This document shows positions 47,010 to 59,700 of a DNA stretch of 64,000 nt, piece by piece. Under the pieces are notes generated by a model, which saw only the letters and a program-made list of their open reading frames with translations, did no database searches and was not told where the DNA came from. This DNA is from Prionailurus bengalensis. Its lineage: Eukaryota > Chordata > Mammalia > Carnivora > Felidae. Every line of letters begins with the position of its first letter. Positions within the stretch are counted from its first letter, which is position 1. The DNA lies in the NCBI RefSeq assembly GCF_016509475.1, contig NC_057356.1:19481501-19545500 (forward strand), written 5' to 3'. The translations under genes were made by a program, and so were the position numbers.

Positions 47010-50000
47010 ATCCCTGTTGGTGTGTGTCCAACTAATCTCTTTGTGTGTCCCATGTATATGTCTCTGTGTGTCCCCTGTGTGTATCCCTGTGTCTGTGACC
47101 ACATGTGTGGGTCATGTTCCTGTGTTTCTGTATGTCCTTCTGTATGTTTCCATGCCCCTGTGTGTCCCAACCTATGTGTCCATGTGTATGTGTCCCCCAT
47201 ATATGTCTGTGTGTGTGTTTGTGTTCCTGTGGATATCACAATGTGTGTCCCCTCGTGTGCATGTCTTTGTGTGCACTCTGGGGCACCGTAGTGGTGGCAG
47301 GAGGGAAGGCACTCCCCTTGGGAGTGGGGAACACCCAGGTGGGGAACACCTGCTCGAAGGGACAGCATTGCCTCCTTGAAAAACTAACATCACCCCGCCA
47401 GGGAGTGAGGTGTCTGGAGCCGCTGCTGTGCACCTTCACTGCCTGTGGCCCATCCTCTTCTCTCTGCAGGGATAATGCTGGCTCAGCCACTTCAGTTTTC
47501 TGAGCCTCAGTTTCCTTAAACATAAGAAGGGATGCAAATACCTGCCTGGTGGCATTTTTTAGAGGATTAAATGGGCCCCACAGGGGGCTATTGGTACTAT
47601 AAGCCAAGTCCTCTGTAGGTACAGGCCTTGTGTTGAGAGATGCCCTATCGTCGTTGGGCCTCCCACAGTTGATGATGACTCTGAGTGGGGAAGGTACCAC
47701 CACCCCCATTTCTACAGACAAGGAAACTGAGAATAGTGAGGTACATCCTGTGTCCGCAGTCTTCTGAGGACGGGCCCCTCCTTCCCCAGGGGTCTTCCCC
47801 TAGGCTGGCCGGCCTCCTCCAGCTGTCATCTGGGCAACATTGGCCCTCACCCCTAGACAGAGCCCATTCAGGGAAGACCCATCTGGAAGAAGTGCATTGT
47901 TATGGACTGATGTTTGTGTCTACTCCAAAATTCATATGTTGATGCCCTAACCCTTAATGTGACAGTATCCAGAGGCAGGGCCTTTGGGGTGATTAGGTTT
48001 AGGTGAGCCCGTGAAAGTGGGAGCCTGTGATGAGACTGGTGTCCTTATATGAAAAAGAAGACAGAGATCTCTCCATGTGCATGCTGTGAAGAAAAGCCAT
48101 ATTGATACACGGTGAGAAGGGAGCCATCTCCAAGCCGGGAAATAGGCTCTTACCAGATCCTGAGCACACACCTTGACCTTGGGACTCCCAGCCTCTAGAA
48201 CTGTGAGAAATGAACATCTGTTGTTTAAGCCCCTAGTTGATGGTATTTTGTCATAGCAGCTGAACAGACTCAAACACATGAAGAAGCTAGAGCCTAAGGT
48301 TCCATGGAGGGGGTACTGGGAAGTTTCCTCAGGTACAGGAACTGGAGTTTAGTGATAAACCTGTAGGGCCTTGCCAGGTGAGACCAAGAAGGGTTGCCAA
48401 GGAGGGCACAGGTGGGGGCAGAGAGAAGAAGGAAGATGGTCAAGGCAAGGACCAATGAGGTATCAGTTGCTGGCTGAGGATGCCTGGCTTGGCTCCAAGC
48501 AGGGCCAGATTTAGCATGTTTGGCCCTGGAGGAGGCCAGGGGCCCGAACCTCCATTCCCATGCCCCCAGAGCAAGACCTGAACCTGGGGATAGCTGGCTG
48601 CATGCCAGCGACCCAGCTGACATTGCCCATCAGAGCAGCCCTGGCTGTGGGGTAACTCAGTGGGGTGTGGAGGTTCAGAAGATGGAAGAAAAAGTGTCCC
48701 CAAAACAACATACCCGGCAGCTGAGTGTGTGCTGAGGGTCCTGCCTGACACTCCTGCCCTCACACCTGTTCGAGGGCTCTCAGTACCTCCCTGCAGAACA
48801 CGCCTCCACTCCCTGGTCCCTGAGAAAGCCTCTTGTTTCCCATGCCCTGGAGAGACACCTCATAAGACAACTGATCGGGGAGGATGAAATCAGAGCATGA
48901 CACAGCCCGGAAAGGACAGAAACCTGCTGGGTGGAGAGCGGGGTGAGCCTGGGAAGCACACTGCTGATTCATAGCAGTAATGTTCACTGAGCACTTGTTG
49001 GGTGCTGGGACCTGTGCAGAGAGCGCTTCATAAAACATCTCCTTTCACTTGGCAGGACTGTCCCAGGCAGCAGGTTCCAGCTCCACCACTTGTTGGAGAA
49101 GGAAAGGCTCAGAGAGGTAAGTAACATGCCCAAGTTCCTAGAAGAATCCAAACCTGGGCCTGGACAGGTTGACAATCCAAGCTCCATTTACAAATATTTA
49201 TGAAGGGTTGAGAAAAGACCCAGACATGGAGCACTGGCTTTGCCCTTATGGGGCTCCTATGTTGTGGACATCCTTTGAAACTGTGGACAGCACATTGTCC
49301 AGGCTCACCCCAATCCCACAGCTGAGCAAGCTGTTGCTCAGAGGTGAGTGGTATTGCTGAGGTCACATGCCATGTCTGATGGCACCGGAACCCCAATCCC
49401 TATGCTGTCTTCACCCCCACCCCCTTCCCACAGCATCTCTTGCAAACTCTGCCAACAGGGTCTGCAGTCTCCAATTCTCTAATCCTCAAGCAAGAGCCCT
49501 CTCTTCTCTGCCTGAGCCTCACCACCTCTCGTCCTCAGCCTGCACCAGTGACATTTCCTCAGCGGCTCCTATTCGGCCTGCCCACCTGCCTTCTTCCATG
49601 AGGGTCATTTGGGAATCTGGGTAGAGAATGGTTCCAAGAAGTGGCTGGCTGTTGGGAAACAAAACACCCACACGGAATCATCCCATTTATGTCCCAGCCT
49701 GAGTTGGGGATACCGGGCAGCACAGGGTGCAGCGCTAAGAACAGGCAGGCAGCCACATGGAGGAAATCACTTGGCAGTGTAAAGTTAATTCAGCTAAATA
49801 AATGAGCACCCACCCGCTAGTCCACAGGACCCAGGCCTGGGAAGAAAAGTGCCAGCAGGATCCCTTGGTCCTGACTGGTTCCTGGGAGCCTGAGAAGGGT
49901 ATCCTCCTGGGATATGCTTGCTACTCACAGCCCCTGGGGTGCCAGGGGTGAGAGCATGCAGGCTGGTGACAGCATGTTCCAGCCACAGTTTAGTGTCAAG

Positions 50001-53000
50001 GAGACACCTGTAATGCTGCCCAAAGTCACTCTTCCTCAAAGAACACAGCCCTGGAGCTGTGGGGACTGGCTGAAAAGGATGATGAGATCATAGAAGCCAT
50101 AGCAGGGCCTGGGGCTGTTGGCTCTGCTCAGGGCTCACACTGGGGCATCTCCACAATGCCCTGACTTACTCAGGTTGAGCAGATGGAGACAGGCCACTTC
50201 CCAGGGGACCAGCAGTGACTGTGGGAATACCTCCAAACACCCAAGCCAATGGAGGTACCTCTCCTCTCCCCAGAAACTGCTGAGAGAGCTAGAAACAGAG
50301 ACACCCCCCCTCAACCCCTATTCACCGACATGTTCCCAGCAGGAGAAGCAGGGGAAGGGGCTCCACTCAGTGCTTAAGACTCTAGTAGCATGCTGAACCA
50401 AAGGGGCACTTTCTCCTCCTTGTGACCACCTATGCCCAGGTAACTCTTCATACATGGACCAGACGAGGGGTGGACATTGGTTCAAAGGAGTGTCAGGGGA
50501 GAGTGGGAGTGACGATAAATCATAACACACCTGTGATGAACACAGGTGCCAGGGCACATTTGGCCTCACATCCTGGGTTAGCTACTTAGTGGCTGTGTGA
50601 CTGTGGCCAATTTCTTCAACCTTTCTGAGCTTCAGTGTCCTCACCTGGAAAATACCTCCTGACTTCACAGAGTCATGAAGAGAACTCAGAAGCCCACTTC
50701 CTCTCTTCTTTTGGAAACTTGATATTCAATGTCATATACCAAATTTAGAGACAGGAACACAGGAAAAAAAAACAACAGGTATTTCCAAATCTCAGGTACT
50801 CCCCAGCTGCAAGTTCTAAGAGGAAGTAGCCCGCAGCTCCCACCCCTCCTGGGACCTGCAGATTCCCTCCTGACTGGTGATGTAGAGGGTGCTCTCCCCA
50901 CATCTACAATATGGACAGTGTCCATGTGAGGAAATCATCACCCCCTGTTTTTAGACAGTCCCTCAGAGGTCATGAGATCCTTTCTGCCTCACAACAACCC
51001 TAGGGAGGGGCCACAGGCCCTGAGTCACTGTCCTCAGAGAATATGGACACTCAGCAAAGAAATAGGGACTTCCCAAATCAATACCACTGGTAAGTAGTGG
51101 GCAGGACTAAACCCAGGTTGGGAGACTACCCTTATAACATCCTTTTTTTTTAAGCTTTAAAATATTTTTTTATTAAAGAACTATAACCAAATCAGAATAA
51201 ATCAAATAATAGTATTTTACGAATAGCAAGTTTCCTCCATTTATTTCTTACTCCCAATTATACTTCCCAGTTACTCTCTTTCCCTATTTAATTCTGGAGA
51301 TTTTATAATTTTGGAAGGTATGCTCATACCTCTGATCCTTGATTCACTGACTTGATTTATTCAATTTGTCGATTTGCACACTGATTCCTTGAGATGAAAA
51401 ATTAGGACTTACCACACACTACTGCCATCCTCATCCTTCTCTCCTCTTCATGTCTGATGCTTATCCAAGTAGCATCCTTTCTACCACACTGGGGACTGTA
51501 AGCTGGGTTGGGCACCCTGAGAGGATACACTGAGGAGGACACTCAGGCTGCAGTCAGCTCAGAGTGTAAGTGCCCGACTGAATAGTGATGTCTGCTCCTG
51601 GAACGGTGGGGGTGGGGAGCATGAGTGTGGGCACCTGCTGTCATACTGGGCTGGCCACCACCACCCTTACCATGCGTGGGAGGGAGAGGAGGTGCATGCG
51701 AGTCAGACTCACGGTGTTTCAGAGAGCATTTGCTTCTCCCTTCTCTCGCAGCTGAGGCACCCAGGTGATCCCTCCCACTGAGCAAGTATCATCAAAGCCA
51801 ACAGGGCCAGATGCTGATGGGGGAGAGGGTGGGTACAGATAAAAGCCCTTGTCCTCATGAAGTGCCCAGCCCCTACATATTTCCTGTCTGGTGGTCCTGA
51901 GACCCTGACCGTGGGTCCGCACGAAGGAAGCCTGTGATAACAGATGTGGGAACAAGGGCAGGGCTGCCAACTCCCAATTTTCCTCAATTCCCTAGGGCAG
52001 CTGCCTCCACAGATCCGAAGAGCAAGAAGGGATTTCTCTCCAGGGATCCTGAACAGCAGGATAGGGGGGCTGAGGTCAGACTCAGCATCATAAGAAAAGC
52101 TGAGAGGAAAAAGGACTCACATGTTTGCTTCCCAGGAGGACAGTGCTGTCATAAAAGAACAGTCGGCAAAGGAGACAGAGCAGGTGTCCTAGGAGCTGGG
52201 CACAAACGCACTCAGTATAAGTGGACTGGGCAGAAGCAAATCCCACATCCAGTTAGGGAGGCCAGAGCTTGGCACTCCTTCGGGGTCCCTAAACTTGGGG
52301 CAGGAGTGAACCAGGGGCAGGGCCCCGTTGTTGCTTCAGGAAATGAGATCTGAACCCCCAGGTTCTGGCCACTGGACAGCTGGGTGTGGAGGTCTTAGGA
52401 GGTGCTGGGGACCCACTTCTGCCTTCTATGAGCTCAGAGACTGCTTCTGTATGTTGGCTGGCAGGGCTCTTTCCATAAACTGTGCCCCTTTGGGTGCTCA
52501 GGCAAAGTGGGCCCGCATTCCCATCCTGCTGTAAAAAGGAGGGACAGGCCCAGAGAGGAGGAGCAAGCATCGTCCAGGCTGCGTGGTAGTGAGTTCACAG
52601 CGATGCTGGCATTGGATCTCTATGTCGGCCTGGCTCCAGGCTCTGGTCAAGCACAGAGGGTGGACTGGAGGGGATACCTCTCTCCTCCTTGGTCCTTCCT
52701 GGCCCAGGTCCACCAGGAGAAATCCCACCAAGCCTGTCACTCATGGTCAAGCCTGATGAGACTCTGGGCACATGGGAGCTTTCTGCTCAGCACTTAGGTA
52801 CCACTTCCCAAAGAGGAGTGGGGAAGACAGATCTGAGAGTGGCCTGCCCATCAGCCCAGGCAGGAGGAGAAGAAACCCTGAGATGGGAGGGTCAGGCCTC
52901 AGTGCCGAGCACCTAGCACATGAACTGGAAGGAAGAAGTGGCTTTCGGTGGCAACTACAGTCAGGTTCACTGCCAGCCATGTCCTGCCTGGGCTGTATGG

Positions 53001-53738
53001 CTCCTGTCCCTGCATAAGACCCCAGAGGTAGGTCAGCTTCCCTTGCCATGGTGCTACTTCTGATAATAGATGCTCATGCTTGTGTGGGGCGCCGGCCTCC
53101 AGATATATACAACTCTGCTCTCTCACTAAGTGCTGCCCGCCCAGGATGGCACCTGCCTAGCATCGCACTGGGCCCCTCCCAGAAAGGTCAGAGGCCACTG
53201 GGGCAGGCTGGGTCCATGCATTCTTAGCCCCTCTGTTCTATATCCTGTTATCAATGATGTGCAGGGAGATAAAGACCAGGGGTCTCTGTTAGGCAAGGAG
53301 GGAGGAGGAGGACGAAGGAGAATCCTCTTAGCTGAAGACAAGTCAGGCCTATAAACTGCATGTACCTCCCTTTCTTTTTTCCTTTTAATTCCTTAAATCT
53401 GATCATACGGATTTCCTGTGCTAGCTACCAAATCTGTGTTATACCACTTTACTTTTACCAAAGACCTATGTTAGTATCTGTTTTCAGTAACAAAAATAAA
53501 TCCGAAGATTTTCACTTTTACAAATGGTAATGGCTTCTTCATTTTACACCATTTCAGTTTACAAACGATTTTTTGTTAAGTTTACTTATTTATTTTGAGG
53601 TAGAGAGAGAACGTGAGCAGGGGAGGGTCAGAGAGAGAGAGAGAGCGGGGGGGGGAGAGGGAGAGGGAGAGGGAGAGGGAGAGGGAGAGGGAGAGGGAGG
53701 GAGAGAGAGGGAGAGAGAGGGGGGAGAGAGAGGGGGGG

Positions 53739-53782
<44 letters not shown>

Positions 53783-56700
53783 CCTGTCAGCACAGACCCC
53801 AATGCAGGGCTTGAACCCATAACTGTGAGATCATGACCTGAGCTGAAATCAAGAGTTGGATGCTCAACCGACTGAGCCACCCAGGCGCTCCAGTTTACAA
53901 AAGATTTCACAGGAACACTCTACCTTTGGATAGCAGGGAAAACCTGGGACTGTTTTTTAATGAAAGAAGACTGAGAAGGAACCATGTAGTTCCAGGCAGA
54001 CAAAATGACATCCTCCTTCTCACCAGTCAGACCATGAGCTGACAAGGGTGTGAGGAAAAGAAGGGGTGCTGTGGATACAACCTGCCACGATGGAAGAAGA
54101 GGTAGCCAAGTGAGGCGTGCAGCCCTGTAACTCCACCCTGACTCCCCACACATGGGATTTTTACCCTGCCAGCGTCAAAGACCCTGAAAGGTAACACATT
54201 TTCTGTGTTAGGCTGAATGGCAGGCACAGTCTGCCAAAGACGAGAAAGGTGCCCTGAATTCCCCTTGCCTGGTGGGGCAGGCTAGCAAACCCAGACCATC
54301 TCCAGTCCCGCTCACCTCTCCCTTCTTCACAGTCATGGACTGGCGGCGGGGCGTGATCTCCTCGTTGATGCTGGACAAGAAGTTCTGTGAGATACGTAGG
54401 GCATCCTGCAGCAGAGGGTGGTCTGGGTGGCTGGAGGGCGTGTGCTTCAGCAAGTCCTGTGTCGGGCGAAGAGAGGACTCAAATCAGAGACAGCACAGCC
54501 CAGGCCCCACCACTGTGTGCAAACTGTAGACACACACTGGGAAGACCCAGGGCCACCAGCTTGCCAAGCGTCACCACCATCTCTAGACAGGCTAGGGCTA
54601 TGCGGGTAGTGCTTGCACGAGTATCACCCCACAAGCAGGTCCTAAACCTAGACGGTGCTCCCATAAGCCCATGCTGTGTGCATGCTGCCAATAAGCGTTT
54701 CCACTCTCAGGAGCTAGGGCAGGATTCTCCATCTTCGGCCCTAACACTCTGGGTTGGATCATTCCTTGTGGTGGGGGCTGTCCTGTGCACTGTAGGATGT
54801 CAGCTCCCCATCCCTGGCCTCTACCCACTAGATGCTAGCTAGCACTCCTCTTCCTTTGCAGCTGTGACAAGCGACAATGTCTCCGACATGCCCCTAGGGG
54901 GCAGAATCAGTCTCCTCTAAGACCACTTGTCTGTGTAAGCTCAGGAGAAAAGCACCTGGCCTTCCTGGCTCCTCCCCCTTTAGAGACTGAACCTCTCAAA
55001 TAAGATAAAAACAGAGAGGCAGGCAAACCATAAGAGACTCTTAAACATAGAGAACAAACTATAAGGGTTGCTGGAGGGGAGTTGGGTGGGAGCATGGTCT
55101 AAATGGGTGATGGGCACTAAGGAGGGCACTTGTTGGGATGAGCAGTGGGTGTTATATGTAAGTGATGAGTCACTGAATTCTACTCCTGAAACCATTATTA
55201 CACTATACGTTAACTAACTTGGATTTAAATAAAATTAAAAAAAAAAAAAAGAATCGAGAGGGAAATGTTGACTCCTTCACCAGGAACGTGTATAATTTGT
55301 GCTCAAGGTCAACAGCACCCTGGTTCAGAGAAACAAACTCTGCCCTGGAGAGAACTTAGCTCTCAAATCCCCCTTGGTGAGAACCCCCCTGCAGAGGTGA
55401 AACAAGTCTGGAGGAAGGTTCTGGTGTCAGTGGTCCCAGAACCCCCACATCACCCCCCAGGGTGGCTCTGTCTTCTCCCTATCAGGACGCTCAGCTCAGC
55501 GAGGGGACAGAATAAAGGTCTCCAACACTCCATTGGGTCACCTGCCAGAGCCTCCCAAACCACGCCTTTCATCTCCCTCTTAACTGGAGGAGAGTGAGGT
55601 ATTATGAAATGTGCACTCGACAGAATGCTACATGGCTTAAATACTACAGGCAGAGCTGTTTGGGCTGAAGTAGGACAATATCTACCGTATCATATTAAGA
55701 GGAAAAAAAAAGCACAGTGTGGAACGATATGTATAGCATGATGCCTTCTGTATAATTACAAAAAAAATGTTCAGGTATGTTGGCATGTGCATGAAAGATT
55801 CCCTGTGGTGCTGGCTCCTTTGTGGGGAAGAAACAGGAAAGGAAACCTCACACACTTTTGTGACTTGATTGTGAATTAAAAAAAAAAAACAAACAACCAC
55901 GCATGTACAACTTGCTCTAAACATAAATGAAAAGGGCCACCTGGGCAGTAGGATTAGGGGCCATTTTTGTTTCCCCCACTGCCTTTAGGAGCAGCCCCAC
56001 TGAAGTGAGCTCTCCCCATGCTCCCTCTCCCCAGGTTGCAAGGCCGTGGTCATCCTCACGGGCCTGGAATGCACCTGCTGTCTGTGTCCTCACCCCATCT
56101 ACCTTGGAGGCTCGTTTCATGCACTGGGACCAAGAGGCCCTTCCTACGTGGGACAGGGCACTCCCTCCCTGCACTGCCTCCTACGAGAGCACCCAGGACA
56201 GCTCCAGAACCTGCTTTCTTCCCTGCCATGAGCCCCTCATTTCTGCATATTCAACAAAGGTATGTGGCAGGAAAAGGGGGAATGGCTGGGCAGCACTGAC
56301 AAACATCAGTGTCAGGCCCAGAACAACAGAAGCCAAGAACCCCAGGGTGAGAAGGTCCCGGGTGGAGTGACTCACATGCAGAACCAGCGTGCTGCGCGTC
56401 ACCCGGTCCACAGGCTTGTAGAGCAGGGCTGCAGAGAGATGGGCAGGGCAGGTGAGAGGTGGCCAGGCATGGAGAAAGCAGCACCAGACCACCCGCCTGC
56501 CTGTCCTTGCTGTAAGTGCTTGGGCTTAGGGAGCAGCCCAGCCCAACCTCCACATCCCCTGGGAACTACCCATCCCCAGTGACAAGGGCAAACAAACCCC
56601 AAGCACCTAGAAGGCCAAGCATGTGGCTTTGAGATTTTGGTCCGTAACATTTAAGCTGAGTCCAGAGCTACTGGTCAGAACCCAAGTTGATGCTCCTCCC

Positions 56701-59700
56701 TCTGGGGTTGGGGAGGCCACCTGCACTCGGCTACAGATGGGCTGGCAAGGATGCCAACCCTGGCGGGACACCTGCTCTCTGGCCTGGTGGGTCCCCCAGA
56801 AGCAGACTGGCACACTGCTAGTGATGTCCATCTCGGCGCAGTTTGGAGGCCTGATTCTGAGGCTGGCAGAAACTAACTCAGCTGCCAACATAGCTCTTGG
56901 CTTTCAAGTGTTTTCAGACAGCTGGACTCCAGCAGCACAGAAACCCTGGCCAGCCTTGGCAGCCCCCACTTCTCCCTGACGATGTCAAGCCCAGCCCATC
57001 ACGGGCATGGATGCTTAGATGTGTTCTGACACAAGTCAGATACATTTCCTCATGTGATTCCCACGACTACCATAAGACATGCATTGTTATTTATTCCCGT
57101 TTTACAGATGAGAAACTGAGACTCAGAGCATGGTGAAGGTCTGGTACCAGAGCCATGGCTGCTGTTCTCTGTAACTATTCATGCTGTCCTAACAACCACA
57201 ACTGAGAAGTGACTTATCAGTTCTGATCCCCTGCTCTTTGCCCAGAGTGAAGGAGGAGGCTGAACACACAGGCCTGGGAGCCTGATGACTCTGGCTTTAT
57301 CCCTGCCTGGCCACTTAGGACCTGTGTTCCATATGGGTTACTTTCATTCTAAATCTGTTTTGTCATCTGAAAAAAGGGAAAACAAAATATTCCTCACAGG
57401 GCTGCTGGGGAGAACATGATGACATTTTAAACGCCCAGCAGTGCCTGATTGGTGGGCGTTTGCAAAACCCTCCCATTCTTCCTGGTTGCTACTGTTGGTG
57501 GCAAGCTGGTCCTGCCTGTGTCCTTCCCCACCCTGCCATATCCAATGCCACTTTTTCCACATCCCTGCTCTCAGTATTGGAAGTCAGGAACAGCAAAGGA
57601 GCCAGAGGCTGACCCAACTGGGTGCCATGTTTGTTTTTGCAGCCAATGCCCTATCCTCTCGCAGCAGCTGCCCCACAGGGAGCACGAAGAGGCCTCGGCA
57701 TAGAGAACTCACTTTCCAAAGAGTTCTTGGTCGTCTGATCCTTGGCATCCTTGTTGCTTCTGGCTCTCAGGTTCTGCAAAGAGAAAAGCACATTTTCATA
57801 CAGGACAACTGACGCGGCTTTGATGTGGCAGGACGTTCTGTGGTCAGAAACCTTTAGCAAGAAAACTCACCCTTCACTCACTGCAAAAAATCTTAGTTGA
57901 GGCAAGCTTTATGGGGCATCCTGGACCATAGCATGAAATACAGGATGGGCAGAACACAAGGCATGCCCTAGGTGCTGTAGGTTCATCTGGAACTGTTGAT
58001 ACTTGGGGACAGAAATTCTCTTACTGTGGGGGCCTGTCTTGTGCACCTCAGGCCACCGAGCAGCATTCCTGGCCTCTATCTATTGATATAGCAGCACACC
58101 TTCCTCCTGCTATGACAATCAAAAATCCCCAGGCATTGCTAAGTTGTCGCTTGGGACAAAGATCACCCCTGCTCAAGAGCCTGTGACATAAGGAATCCTA
58201 TAAAAACAAGGCAAATCGCAGTGCCCTCCCTAAATGCATAGAAGTGTTTTCTCAGAGAAGTTAAACAGTGGGCAAGGGGGCTGGAAAGTGTGAAGGGCAG
58301 TCACCTTTAGAAATGGCCAGGGCAGCCCCACCACCACTGAGACTAACACTGGATTCCACCTCCTCCCCACCCTCTCCTGACTTTGCAAATATACCGGCAT
58401 ACCTCGGGGTGCTGCGGGTATGGTTCTGGACCACTGCAATAAAGCAAAAATCGCAAAAAAGCAAGCCCAATGAATTTTTTTTTTGTTTTCCAGTGCATAT
58501 AAAAATTATGTTTACCAGTACATTGTAGTCTATTAAGTGATCGACAGCATCATGTCTATAAGCAATGTATATACCTTCATTAAAAAATGCTTTATTGCTA
58601 AAGAATGTTAACCATCAACTAAGCTTTCAGCAATCATAATCAATGATCACAGATCATCATAAGAAATATAATAAAAAGGGGTGCCTGGGTGGCTCAGTCG
58701 GTTGACTGTACAACTTCAGCTCAGGTCATGGTCTCACAGCTCATGAGTTCGAGCCCTGCGTTGAGCTCTGTGCTGACAGTTTGGAGCCTGGAGCCTGCTT
58801 CGGATTCTGTGTCTCCCTCTCTCTCTACCCTCCTCCACTCGCATTCTGTCTCTGTCTCTCTCAAAAATAAATAAACATTAAAAAATTTTTGAAAAAAAAA
58901 AGAAATATAATAATATTGCACAAGCTTGAAATAGCCTGAGAATTACCAAAATTTGACACAGTGAGCAAATGCTGTTGGGAAGGTGGCACTGACAGATTTG
59001 CTCAATACAGGGATGCCACAAACCTTCAATATGTAAAAAACACAGGATCTGCAAAGTGTACTTAAGCAAGGTATGCCTGTAGCTGCTAACAAAGAGGTGC
59101 TATGATCCCCAGGAGGAGAGCAGAGCTTTTCAGTGGGTAGGTCATGCTTTCACACAACTGCATCAAAGGATTCACTGATTTGGTCCAAGGTACCAAGAAA
59201 AGCCAGGATATAAGATGCCTGCGTACCTGAAATCATCTCTGGAAAGAAGCTATGGTTAATCCCATTACTAGGCTGCTGAACAACAACAAAAACAGCATGG
59301 GAAGAGGAAGGGACTCAGACATGGCTCTCCCAACCTCTTGCACTGTGGTAAACTTCTCAAGACTACAAATGATGGTATCTTAAGCTCCTTGGGACCAAAC
59401 TCCACAATGCTCTTTGGAACCTCTCTTGAGAGTTTAATGGCCCTCACAGTGATTATTCCTCCGAACATCTGCCTCAGCAGTTCCAAAAGGGTGTGGGGGG
59501 TATGAGGGCATGTGAGAGCTGAACCTGAGCCTCTGTAAAAATCAGGGTCCATGCTCACGTGGGCCTGGGAGGCAGCCTTCACACCACATGCCCCTGGACA
59601 GTCCCATGCACATTAGCATGCAGAGAGAGCTCCAGAAATCCTGTCTCAAGGAAACTTATGATTTGGCTTAATCCCCCAGTTCTCATACTTAACTTGATTC

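Larger units (their letters stand above)
42987..54315 (-). other. BCR: BCR intron 8 (11.3 kb)
   Basis: Contains SINEs at 43516 and 53572, a TG-rich minisatellite-like tract at 46919-47290, MIR pieces near 47490-47740, 48970-49165 and 50570-50690, and an MLT1-like LTR at 47898-48276. The stretches 43740-46900 and 50700-53500 are unique, apart from an AT-rich patch at 51140-51420. No coding exon was found. Confidence 0.8.
54457..57712 (-). other. BCR: BCR introns 6 and 7
   Basis: Intron 7 (1919 bp) holds the carnivore L1 tail at 55005; intron 6 (1284 bp) holds a MIR at 57000. The remaining sequence is unique and non-coding. Confidence 0.8.

Noticed and set aside
46973..47290. CRISPR-like regular repeat array
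   Set aside because: The repeats are microsatellite-type, irregular and without unique spacers, and the genome is mammalian.
46766..47379. Long open frames on both strands rich in His/Thr or Cys/Val
   Set aside because: Produced by the TG/CA-rich tandem tract, not by a gene.
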